A stretch of 13,523 bases of DNA. Origin: Acidobacteriota bacterium. GTDB lineage: Bacteria > Acidobacteriota > Vicinamibacteria > Vicinamibacterales > JAFNAJ01. Each line of letters opens with the position of its first letter. The stretch's first letter is position 1. The notes beneath the pieces were generated by a model. That model ran no database searches, was not told where the DNA came from, and saw nothing but the letters and a program-made list of their open reading frames with translations. The translations under genes and the position numbers were made by a program. Where the stretch lies: the NCBI GenBank assembly GCA_017860085.1, contig JAFNAJ010000025.1, positions 1 to 13,523 of the forward strand. Direction: 5' to 3'. Shown piece by piece: positions 6,511 through 12,345 of this stretch.

Positions 6511-6777
6511 ATGACGAGCGGCGTCTACGACGTGACCCTCTACCGAGGCAGCAGTTGACTGCCGTGCGAACGGGTGAGGGCGTTGCTCTCGCGCGAGCGG
6601 GTGGCCTTTGTCGACAAGAACGTCGAGGAAGACGACGAGGCGTACGGCGAACTGCTCACCCTCGGGTTCCGGGCGGTCCCCGTCACCGTGATCAAGGGGG
6701 TTCCCATCAGGGGCTACGACGAGGCGGCGCTCATCTCTCAGCTGACGTCCGCCGGGCTACTGCAACGAGATCGCTGA
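6511..6777 (+). CDS. Glutaredoxin with selenocysteine at in-frame UGA (UxxC), probable selenoprotein
   Basis: Read straight through the UGA at 6556-6558, this is an 88-residue glutaredoxin-fold protein of normal family length. It has strand D-V-T-L-Y-R, active site S-S-U-L-P-C (U16, C19), helix E-R-V-R-A-L-L, strand V-A-F-V-D-K-N-V, cis-Pro57 in A-V-P-V-T-V-I, and the closing G-Y-D-E-A-A-L-I helix. The UGA replaces exactly the first, nucleophilic Cys of CxxC. Continuous homology-like sequence on both sides of the codon argues against two genes. The segment after the UGA alone (GTG 6574 onward) would lack the first strand and the active site. A hairpin suited to a bacterial SECIS follows. Glutaredoxins reduce disulfides or glutathionylated proteins; Sec at this site usually raises reactivity. 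Start ATG 6511 lies 4 bases after the preceding stop. The 3' end overlaps the convergent homoserine dehydrogenase gene by 47 bases. The alternatives are a sequencing error or a recent nonsense mutation of TGC to TGA. Confidence 0.8.
6571..6595 (+). promoter_or_regulatory. Candidate bacterial SECIS element
   Basis: The RNA after the UGA folds as an outer stem 6571-6572 with 6594-6595, then one G-G mismatch. A 7-bp stem follows (6574-6580 GUGAGGG with 6586-6592 CUCUCGC, including two G-U pairs), closed by the loop CGUUG (6581-6585). The loop lies 23-27 nt after the UGA, within the 16-37 nt window described for bacterial SECIS elements. A G is in the first two loop positions and is followed by U, as SelB recognition generally requires. 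Its placement inside the coding sequence directly after the UGA is typical. The fold was drawn by hand. Confidence 0.65.
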
Positions 6778-7789
6778 CCAGCGCGTAGGCCGTCTGCGTC
6801 AGGCCACCAAGGCGCTCCTCGATCAGGATCCCACCCGCGAGGTCGGTCTCGAGCGCGAGCGCGTTCCCCTCGGGGCCGAGGTGGGCCAGCGGGTCGGTCG
6901 CCGACAACTCCTCGAGGGCTACTCGGCCTCGCACAAGGCCATCCTCCTTCCATCCCGACGCCACCAGCCTCAGCCGGAGCCCGCGATCGCGTGCGTCGAG
7001 CACCCGCTCGCGCGACACCCCGACAATGCCCTGCCGCTCCACCGCGCGAGGCGTCAGGCGCCCGCCCAGGAGCACGTTTGACAGAGCCGCAACCTTGGCG
7101 GCGGCATCCCAGCCCTCGACGTCGAGCGACGGGTCGGCCTCCGCAATCCCCGCGCGCTGCATGTCGACCAGCGCCTCATCGAACGTCCGCCCAGACTCCA
7201 TCTGCGTCAGGATGTGATGCGTCGTGCTGTTGACGATGCCCCTGAACGAGGTGATCTCGACAGCGGGCAGCGTCTCGCGCACGAGGTTGAACACGGGGAT
7301 CCCATCGAGCACCGCTCCCTCGAAGAAGAAGCAGCGACCTGCCCGCAGCGCCTCGGCGCGCAGCGCGTGGTAGGCGCAGGCCACGGGTCCCTTGTTGGCG
7401 GTGATGACGTGCGCACCGGCGGCGAGCCCGGCACGCACGTGTGAGACGGCCGGTTCACCAGACACGACGTCGAGCGTCGTGGTCTCCACGACCACGAGCG
7501 CTCCCTGCGGCGCCTCGCGCGCCGCAACGTCGATCAGCGAGAACACGTCCCCGCACGCACGCGTGCCGTCGAGATCCGAGAGCGCACCACCCGCGGCCAC
7601 GTGCGCGGCGGCGGCCACCGGGTCGAGCCGTTCGCTCGCCAACACGCACCCGTGCCGGCGCGTGGCGATTCCGACGACGCGGCACTCGAACCCGCTCTCG
7701 TCGAGGAATCTGGGCGCCAGGCCAGGCAGCAGCTCGACAAATCGCCTGGCCACGTTGCCGAACCCGACCAGGACCAGGCGCAGCGTCAT
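6731..7789 (-). CDS. hom: Homoserine dehydrogenase, short form without ACT domain
   Basis: This enzyme reduces aspartate semialdehyde to homoserine with NAD(P)H, the branch point to threonine and methionine. 352 residues. The Rossmann N-terminus L-V-L-V-G-F-G-N-V-A (5-14) is followed by V-V-V-E-T-T-T. V-I-T-A-N-K-G-P-V-A (128-137) is the T-A-N-K-x signature. Then come F-R-G-I-V-N-S-T-T-H-H-I-L-T and A-E-A-D-P-S-L-D-V-E-G-W-D-A-A-A-K, with Lys232 as the expected catalytic base. No C-terminal ACT regulatory domain is present, so feedback control by threonine through that domain is absent. The ATG at 7789 overlaps the aminotransferase stop as ATGA; no separate ribosome site is seen, so translation is probably coupled. 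Its 3' end overlaps the glutaredoxin gene on the opposite strand. Confidence 0.85.
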   Translation of the reverse strand: MTLRLVLVGFGNVARRFVELLPGLAPRFLDESGFECRVVGIATRRHGCVLASERLDPVAAAAHVAAGGALSDLDGTRACGDVFSLIDVAAREAPQGALVVVETTTLDVVSGEPAVSHVRAGLAAGAHVITANKGPVACAYHALRAEALRAGRCFFFEGAVLDGIPVFNLVRETLPAVEITSFRGIVNSTTHHILTQMESGRTFDEALVDMQRAGIAEADPSLDVEGWDAAAKVAALSNVLLGGRLTPRAVERQGIVGVSRERVLDARDRGLRLRLVASGWKEDGLVRGRVALEELSATDPLAHLGPEGNALALETDLAGGILIEERLGGLTQTAYALVSDLVAVARRTSAER

Positions 7790-8931
7790 CGCGCGAGTTT
7801 CACCGTGTCGAGCACCTGGCCCAGCCGATCGAGTCCGTCGCGGATCTGCGTTGGGTGCCCGCCGAAGCCGATCCGCAAGTGGCGATCGAGGAGGAACTGG
7901 CTGCCAGGAACCACGAGCGTCGAGCGCTGGGTTCTCGCGAGCTCGGCCAGCTCGTGTGATCCGATCGCGTGGGCGTAGCGAACGAGGGCGATGGCGCCCG
8001 CGTGCGGCGCGGCGTGGGTGAGTGCTGGCGAGCGAGCGGCCACCCACTGCCGCACGATCGCGTAATGCTCGCGAATGATGGTACGGGTCCGCGCCAGCAG
8101 CTTCGGTCGCACCTCGTCGCTGAGCGCGATCCGGGCGAGGCGATCGCTGAGGGCCGCGGGCGCGATGGTGGTGTAGTCGTGCACGGCCCACAACGCCGCG
8201 ATCGTGTCGGGCGGACCGACGACCCACCCAATCCGCAGCCCCGGAAGGCCGTACGCCTTCGACAGGCCAGCCGTGACCAGCACCCGATCGTAGCGGCCCC
8301 ACGCGGACGGCGACTCGTGCCCATCGAGTTCCGCGCCACGGTACACCTCGTCGGAGAGGACCCACGTGCCGTGCTTTGCGGCGATGTCGCACACGCCCGC
8401 CAGCTCGGCCGTCGTGAGGCGCAGGCCGGTCGGGTTGTTGGGCGTGCACACGGCCACGAGGCGCGTCTTTGGTCCAACCAGCGCGTCGAGCCCGTCGAGG
8501 TCGACCTCCCAACCGGTGCCGTCGGGCCACTCGCGCAGCCACCAGGGCCGCACGACCGCGCCGAGCCCGCGCACCAGGCCCCAGGCCTGCATGTAGTTGG
8601 GCAGCATGAGCACGACCTCGTCTCCCGGCTGGACGAGGTGGAGCAGCGACACCAGGTTGGCCTCGGCGCCACCGGTGGTCACCTGGACGTGGGATGCACT
8701 CGCCCCCGGGTACATCGCGGCGATGACCGCCCGCAGGGGCTCGGTGCCGTTGGTCTGCGTGTAGGCAAGGGCCTGGTCGAGCAGGCCCTGCAAGGCGCGG
8801 CCCTCGTCGGAACTCAGCGCGAGGAGCTCGCGGAGCGAGAGCGGCTCGACGCCGCTTTCCGAGAGATTGATCTCAACCCCGTGCTCGTGGAGCGACTGCA
8901 TCCGCTCCATTTCGAAGGTTTCGAGACGCAT
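7786..8931 (-). CDS. PLP-dependent aminotransferase, class I/II fold
   Basis: The 381-residue fold-type I PLP enzyme. Visible landmarks are Y-T-Q-T-N-G-T-E-P-L-R (58-67, the substrate-domain entry) and T-T-G-G-A-E-A-N (85-92, phosphate binding). Next are C-T-P-N-N-P-T-G (162-169), S-D-E-V-Y (193-197, Asp194 pairing with the pyridine nitrogen and Tyr197), the Schiff-base Lys225 in G-L-S-K-A-Y-G-L-P-G, and Arg233 in L-R-I-G. The substrate amino acid cannot be read from the sequence. Coupling (ATGA) to homoserine dehydrogenase suggests amino-acid metabolism around the aspartate family. No Shine-Dalgarno precedes the ATG at 8931, and a TATAGT box on this strand ends only about 6 bases upstream (8938-8943). 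The mRNA may therefore be leaderless. Later in-frame Met codons at residues 8 and 11 are alternatives. Confidence 0.85.
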   Translation of the reverse strand: MRLETFEMERMQSLHEHGVEINLSESGVEPLSLRELLALSSDEGRALQGLLDQALAYTQTNGTEPLRAVIAAMYPGASASHVQVTTGGAEANLVSLLHLVQPGDEVVLMLPNYMQAWGLVRGLGAVVRPWWLREWPDGTGWEVDLDGLDALVGPKTRLVAVCTPNNPTGLRLTTAELAGVCDIAAKHGTWVLSDEVYRGAELDGHESPSAWGRYDRVLVTAGLSKAYGLPGLRIGWVVGPPDTIAALWAVHDYTTIAPAALSDRLARIALSDEVRPKLLARTRTIIREHYAIVRQWVAARSPALTHAAPHAGAIALVRYAHAIGSHELAELARTQRSTLVVPGSQFLLDRHLRIGFGGHPTQIRDGLDRLGQVLDTVKLAR

Positions 8932-8937
8932 GCGGCG

Positions 8938-8943
8938 ACTATA
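8938..8943 (-). promoter_or_regulatory. Possible -10 box for the aminotransferase-hom pair
   Basis: On the minus strand the sequence reads TATAGT, one base from consensus. It would place the transcription start at or next to the ATG at 8931, implying a leaderless message. A weak TTGCGT (8963-8968) lies 19 bases upstream, longer than the ideal 17. The region overlaps the oppositely directed promoter of the moeB-like gene. Confidence 0.35.
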
Positions 8944-8968
8944 GCCGAGGGCAACCCGCGTGACGCAA

Positions 8969-8977
8969 TGGTATAAT
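8969..8977 (+). promoter_or_regulatory. Extended -10 promoter of the MoeZ-Rrf2-IscS operon
   Basis: TGGTATAAT is a perfect TATAAT hexamer (8972-8977) preceded by a TGn extension. No good TTGACA is seen 17 bases upstream, as expected for an extended -10 promoter. Transcription would start near 8984, giving a leader of about 45 bases with an AGGAAGGG ribosome site (9010-9017) before the GTG at 9029. Confidence 0.65.
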
Positions 8978-8999
8978 GGCGACTAGATTGGTCCTATAT
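8975..8999 (+). promoter_or_regulatory. Candidate IscR/Rrf2 operator overlapping the promoter
   Basis: The core GACTAGATTGGTC (8981-8993) is an imperfect dyad of GAC...GTC half-sites, followed by TAT at the right edge. Compared by eye with the 25-base type-1 IscR consensus from E. coli, about 17 positions agree, and the GACT and GTC blocks are intact. It lies across the expected transcription start, where a repressor would act, and an Rrf2 regulator is encoded in the same operon. Binding is inferred. Confidence 0.45.
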
Positions 9000-9028
9000 C
9001 GGCGGGGCCAGGAAGGGACTGGGTCGGC

Positions 9029-10201
9029 GTGACGGCGCCCTTCACGACGGATGAACTCCGGCGCTACAGCCGCCACTTTGCCCTGCCCGAAGTCGGCGTC
9101 GAGGGTCAGCGGCGCCTGCGGGGCGCGAGCGTCGTCTGCGTCGGAGCGGGAGGGCTGGGCTCGCCCGTGGCGCTCTACCTGGCCGCCGCCGGCGTGGGCC
9201 GACTGGGTGTGGTCGACTTCGACCGCGTCGACGTCAGCAACCTCCATCGCCAGGTGCTGTATGGCACCGCCGATGTGGGTCGTCCGAAGGCGGTGTCGGC
9301 GCGGAACCGGATCATGGGGGCGAACCCCCACCTGGTGGTGCAGTCGTTCGAGACGCGGCTGTCGCCGGCCAACGTGCGTGAGATTCTCGGCGCCTTCGAC
9401 GTCGTTGTCGAAGGCTCCGACAATTTCGGGACGCGCTACCTGGTGAACGATGCGTGCGTCATGCTCGGCAGGCCGTATGTCTACGGGGCCGTGTCGCGCT
9501 TCGAGGGCCAGGTGTCGGTGTTCGGAGCGCCGATGGGACCGTGCTTCCGATGCCTGCATCCCGAGCCACCGGCGCCGGGCCTCGTGCCTGGCTGTGCCGA
9601 GGCGGGCGTCCTGGGGGTGTTGCCGGGTGTGATCGGGACGATCCAGGCCACCGAGGCGCTGAAGCTCATCCTCGGCGTGGGCGAGCCGCTCGTGGGACGC
9701 CTCGTGACGTTCGACGCGCTCGCGATGCGGTTCGAGGAGATCACGCTCGCTCGCAATCCCGACTGCCCGGTGTGCGGCGAGAGGCCGACGATCCTTGAAC
9801 TGACCGAGTACGAAGGTTACTGCGAGGGCGCGGACCAGGCGCGGGACACGAAGGCGCCGAGCGCGCGACCCCATGAGGCTGGAGACGTGGACATCACGGT
9901 CGAGGAACTGAAAGCGCGGCTCGACAGCGGCGACGATGTCGTGCTGCTGGACGTGCGGGAGCCGCACGAGAGGTTCATCTGCGACCTGCCGAGCTCGACG
10001 CTGATCCCGATGGCCGAGATCCCGAGGCGGATGGACGAGATCGATCGGCAGCGCGACGTGGTGGTGTACTGCCGCTCGGGCGCGCGCAGCAGTCGGGTCG
10101 TGGCGTTTCTGAGACGCCAGGGGTTCGAGCGGGTGATGAACCTGCGCGGTGGGATGCTCGACTGGATTGACCGCATCGATCCCACGCAGCCCAAGTATTG
10201 A
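9029..10201 (+). CDS. moeZ: MoeB/ThiF-type adenylyltransferase with C-terminal rhodanese domain (MoeZ-like)
   Basis: The 390-residue protein has two domains. Residues about 5-255 form an E1-like adenylyltransferase: R-Y-S-R-H, nucleotide loop G-A-G-G-L-G-S (39-45), D-F-D-R-V-D-V-S-N-L-H-R-Q (63-75), G-R-P-K-A (84-88), zinc Cys pairs C172/C175 and C246/C249, and Cys189 in G-C-A-E-A-G-V-L-G. Residues about 287-385 form a rhodanese with D-V-R-E-P-H-E and the active loop Y-C-R-S-G-A-R-S (Cys348). Such fusions adenylate the C-terminal glycine of a small sulfur carrier (MoaD, ThiS, CysO or Urm1-like) and thiocarboxylate it with persulfide sulfur. IscS encoded two genes downstream is the obvious sulfur donor. 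No carrier protein gene is adjacent, so the end product (molybdopterin, thiamine, cysteine or thiolated tRNA) is open. The start is GTG 9029 with AGGAAGGG 11 bases upstream. Confidence 0.88.
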   Translation: MTAPFTTDELRRYSRHFALPEVGVEGQRRLRGASVVCVGAGGLGSPVALYLAAAGVGRLGVVDFDRVDVSNLHRQVLYGTADVGRPKAVSARNRIMGANPHLVVQSFETRLSPANVREILGAFDVVVEGSDNFGTRYLVNDACVMLGRPYVYGAVSRFEGQVSVFGAPMGPCFRCLHPEPPAPGLVPGCAEAGVLGVLPGVIGTIQATEALKLILGVGEPLVGRLVTFDALAMRFEEITLARNPDCPVCGERPTILELTEYEGYCEGADQARDTKAPSARPHEAGDVDITVEELKARLDSGDDVVLLDVREPHERFICDLPSSTLIPMAEIPRRMDEIDRQRDVVVYCRSGARSSRVVAFLRRQGFERVMNLRGGMLDWIDRIDPTQPKY

Positions 10202-10221
10202 ATCGGTTCTGGAACGACGAC

Positions 10222-10722
10222 ATGCTGCGACTTTCAAAGAAGGCCGACTACGCGCTCATGGCCGTGAAGCACCTGGCCCTGCGGGCGGATACCGCGGCGG
10301 CGAGCGCTCGCGAGATCGCCGAGCAGTACAACATCCCCGTCGAGCTGATGGCGAAGGTCCTCCAGCGGCTGGCTCGCAAAGGCCTGCTGGTGTCGCAACA
10401 GGGCACGCGCGGCGGGTATCAGCTGGCGCGCCCTGCTACCGTAATCTCGGTGGCCGACGTCATCCAGGCCGTGGACGGACCGCTGGCCGTTACCGCGTGC
10501 TCGACGGACGAGGACAACTGCGAGCAGTACTCGAAGTGCAACATCCGCGATCCCCTGTGGAAGATCAAGGACCGCATCTTCCAGGCGCTCGCCACCTGCA
10601 CGGTCTTCGAGATGGCGACCGATACCGTGCCGGAGCCCGTGATGCCGCTCACGTTCTCGCGTCGACCGTCTCCCGCTTCGGACGGCGTGCCGGCGCGGCC
10701 GTCGCAGGAGCCGCGGGGGTAG
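10222..10722 (+). CDS. iscR: Rrf2-family Fe-S transcriptional regulator (IscR-like)
   Basis: The 166-residue protein has an N-terminal winged helix: L-S-K-K-A-D-Y-A-L-M-A-V, A-R-E-I-A-E-Q-Y-N-I-P recognition region, and wing T-R-G-G-Y-Q-L-A-R (62-70). Three Cys ligands follow as C-x6-C-x5-C (C93, C100, C106), as in [2Fe-2S] Rrf2 proteins. The fourth ligand of E. coli IscR, His107, corresponds to an Ile/Arg region here, so another residue would have to serve. It probably senses Fe-S or redox status and controls its own operon; a GACT...GTC dyad overlaps the operon promoter. ATG 10222 is the start that matches the family; a TTG at 10198 overlapping the previous stop is unlikely. The tail after residue 135 is Pro/Arg-rich and looks disordered. 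iscS begins 2 bases after its stop. Confidence 0.85.
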   Translation: MLRLSKKADYALMAVKHLALRADTAAASAREIAEQYNIPVELMAKVLQRLARKGLLVSQQGTRGGYQLARPATVISVADVIQAVDGPLAVTACSTDEDNCEQYSKCNIRDPLWKIKDRIFQALATCTVFEMATDTVPEPVMPLTFSRRPSPASDGVPARPSQEPRG

Positions 10723-10724
10723 GG

Positions 10725-11891
10725 GTGGGGCGTCCGCTCTACCTCGATTATCACGCCACGACGCCGGTCGATCCGCGGGTGCTCGAGCGGATGCTGCCGT
10801 ATTTCGTCGAACGATTCGGCAACCCGTCGAGTCGGAACCACGCCTTTGGCTGGGAGGCGGCGGAGGCCGTGGAGCAGGCGCGTGCCCAGGTGGCGCGGCT
10901 GATCGGCGCGCATCACCGCGAGGTGATCTTCACGAGCGGCGCGACCGAGTCGAACAACCTCGCCATCAAGGGTGTCGCGCGGTCGTTGGCTTCGCAGGGC
11001 CGTCATCTCGTCACGGTCGTGACCGAGCACCCCTCGGTGCTCGACTCGTGCCGCGCGCTCGAGCACGAGGGCTGGCGGGTCACGTGGCTCGGCGTGAGGG
11101 GGGACGGCCTGGTCGACCTCGACGTGTTCGAGGCCTCGCTCGCGAGCGACACCGTGCTGGTGAGCGTGATGGCCGCCAACAACGAAATCGGCGTCCTGCA
11201 GCCGCTGGCACGGGTGGTTGAGCTCGCCCACGCGCGGGGTGTGCTCGTTCACACCGACGCGTCGCAGGCCGTGGGGAAAGTGCCGTTCGACGTGCACGAT
11301 CTCGGCGTCGATCTCGCGTCGTTCACGGCGCACAAGATGTACGGCCCCAAGGGCGTCGGCGCGCTATTCGTCACGCGCAAGCCCAGGGCCGTGGAGGTGT
11401 CTCCGATTCTGCACGGCGGCGGACAGGAGCGCGGAATGCGGCCCGGGACGCTCAGCGTACCCGGCATCGTGGGCCTCGGGGTGGGCGCCGAGATCGCGGG
11501 GCAGGTGCTGGCCGAGGAAGCGGCCCGTCTCGGGCGCCTGCGCGACCGGCTGCTCGACGGGCTGCAGTCGTCGCTCGCCGGCGTGACGGTGAACGGCTCG
11601 ATGGCGCACCGCCTGCCGCAGAACCTCAACGTGAGCTTCGCGGACATCGAAGGAGAAGCGTTGGGCCCCGCGCTCGGGGACCTCGCCGTGTCGTCGGGGT
11701 CGGCGTGCGCCACGGGGCACTTCACGCCGTCGCACGTGCTGACGGCGATCGGCCTCGATGCCGACCTCGCGAGATCGTCGCTGAGGTTTGGCGTGGGCCG
11801 GTGGACGACCGACGAGGACATCGATGAGGCAGTCGCGCGGGTGACGGACGTCATCCGCGGGTTGCGGCGCCTGCGGGCGGAGGTATTGTAG
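10725..11891 (+). CDS. iscS: Cysteine desulfurase IscS/NifS family
   Basis: This PLP enzyme takes sulfur from cysteine as an enzyme persulfide for Fe-S clusters, thiolated tRNA and cofactors. 388 residues. It opens Y-L-D-Y-H-A-T-T-P-V-D. It then has F-T-S-G-A-T-E-S-N-N-L-A-I-K and E-H-P-S-V-L-D, V-H-T-D-A-S-Q-A-V-G-K, the PLP Lys204 in F-T-A-H-K-M-Y-G-P-K-G, R-P-G-T-L-S-V-P, and catalytic Cys328 in S-S-G-S-A-C-A-T-G. The long loop after the active Cys is IscS (group I) type. The start is a GTG at 10725, two bases after the iscR stop, with AGGAG at 10706-10710. It likely feeds the MoeZ-like protein and IscA encoded around it. Enzymes of this family can also release selenium from selenocysteine, but nothing here shows that role. 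Confidence 0.92.
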   Translation: MGRPLYLDYHATTPVDPRVLERMLPYFVERFGNPSSRNHAFGWEAAEAVEQARAQVARLIGAHHREVIFTSGATESNNLAIKGVARSLASQGRHLVTVVTEHPSVLDSCRALEHEGWRVTWLGVRGDGLVDLDVFEASLASDTVLVSVMAANNEIGVLQPLARVVELAHARGVLVHTDASQAVGKVPFDVHDLGVDLASFTAHKMYGPKGVGALFVTRKPRAVEVSPILHGGGQERGMRPGTLSVPGIVGLGVGAEIAGQVLAEEAARLGRLRDRLLDGLQSSLAGVTVNGSMAHRLPQNLNVSFADIEGEALGPALGDLAVSSGSACATGHFTPSHVLTAIGLDADLARSSLRFGVGRWTTDEDIDEAVARVTDVIRGLRRLRAEVL

Positions 11892-11951
11892 TCCTGTAAT
11901 CCTGTAGCGCAGGCCTTCGGGCCTGCGTCCAGTGCGGGGCTTCAGCCCCGC
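11887..11951. repeat. Double-hairpin intergenic repeat
   Basis: Starting at the iscS stop, three tandem 8-base units read TGTAGTCC, TGTAATCC, TGTAGCGC (11887-11910). Then come two GC-rich hairpins. One has an 8-bp stem with a TTCG loop, CGCAGGCC/GGCCTGCG (11908-11927). The other has a 7-bp stem with a TTCA loop, GCGGGGC/GCCCCGC (11934-11951). No T-run follows, so a classical terminator is not supported. The paired TTCx-loop hairpins resemble REP/BIME-type intergenic repeats and could also stabilise or partly stop the iscS message before iscA. Confidence 0.6.
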
Positions 11952-11966
11952 CGGAGATCGACACCG

Positions 11967-12293
11967 ATGATCGCAGTCAGTGAGAATGCCAGTCGTCAGA
12001 TTCGAAAGCTGCTCGACAAGCAGGGCATGCCTGCAGGCGGCCTGAGGGTCGGTGTCAAGGCCGGAGGTTGCTCGGGTTTCAGCTACGTCTTCTCGTGGGA
12101 GGCCGGACCGCGTGGCGATGACGCCGTGTTCGACGGGGCCGACGGCGCCAAGGTGTTCGTCGACCCCCGCAGCCTGCGGTTCCTCGACGGCACCACGCTC
12201 GACTACGACACGAGCCTGCTCAGCAAGGGGTTCATCTTCCATAACCCGAACGTGAAGTCGACGTGCGGATGCGGCACGTCGTTCGCCGTGTGA
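11967..12293 (+). CDS. iscA: HesB/IscA/ErpA-family iron-sulfur carrier
   Basis: The 108-residue A-type carrier holds or delivers Fe-S clusters to apoproteins. The three conserved cysteines are visible: one in K-A-G-G-C-S-G-F (about residue 34) and two in S-T-C-G-C-G-T-S-F near the C-terminus. V-D-P-R-S-L-R-F-L-D-G-T-T-L-D-Y and F-I-F-H-N-P-N are also family blocks. Both halves of the normal protein are present. The ATG at 11967 has GGAG at 11953-11956. It lies 75 bases after iscS, separated by a double hairpin, so it may be expressed at a different level from the upstream operon. IscA and ErpA cannot be separated with certainty by eye. All Cys are ordinary codons. Confidence 0.9.
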   Translation: MIAVSENASRQIRKLLDKQGMPAGGLRVGVKAGGCSGFSYVFSWEAGPRGDDAVFDGADGAKVFVDPRSLRFLDGTTLDYDTSLLSKGFIFHNPNVKSTCGCGTSFAV

Positions 12294-12345
12294 ACCTCAG
12301 CAGCCACCCCGTGCTCCAGCGTCCCAGCCCCTCGAAACCCTACCG

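Noticed and set aside
6574..6777. A separate 67-residue protein starting at GTG 6574
   Set aside because: It would lack the first strand and the active site of the glutaredoxin fold. The preceding 21 codons in the same frame supply precisely those parts.
7790..8542. Upstream extension of the homoserine dehydrogenase frame by about 250 codons
   Set aside because: It is Arg/Pro-rich antisense-frame sequence inside the aminotransferase gene. The Rossmann start at 7789 is the natural N-terminus.
10198..10221. TTG start at 10198 for the Rrf2 regulator
   Set aside because: It would add eight residues not typical of the family, which begins M-x-x-L-S-K-K-A-D-Y-A; the ATG at 10222 fits.
11908..11951. 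Rho-independent terminator after iscS
   Set aside because: Both hairpins lack a following T-run on either strand, and the pair looks like a repeat unit.
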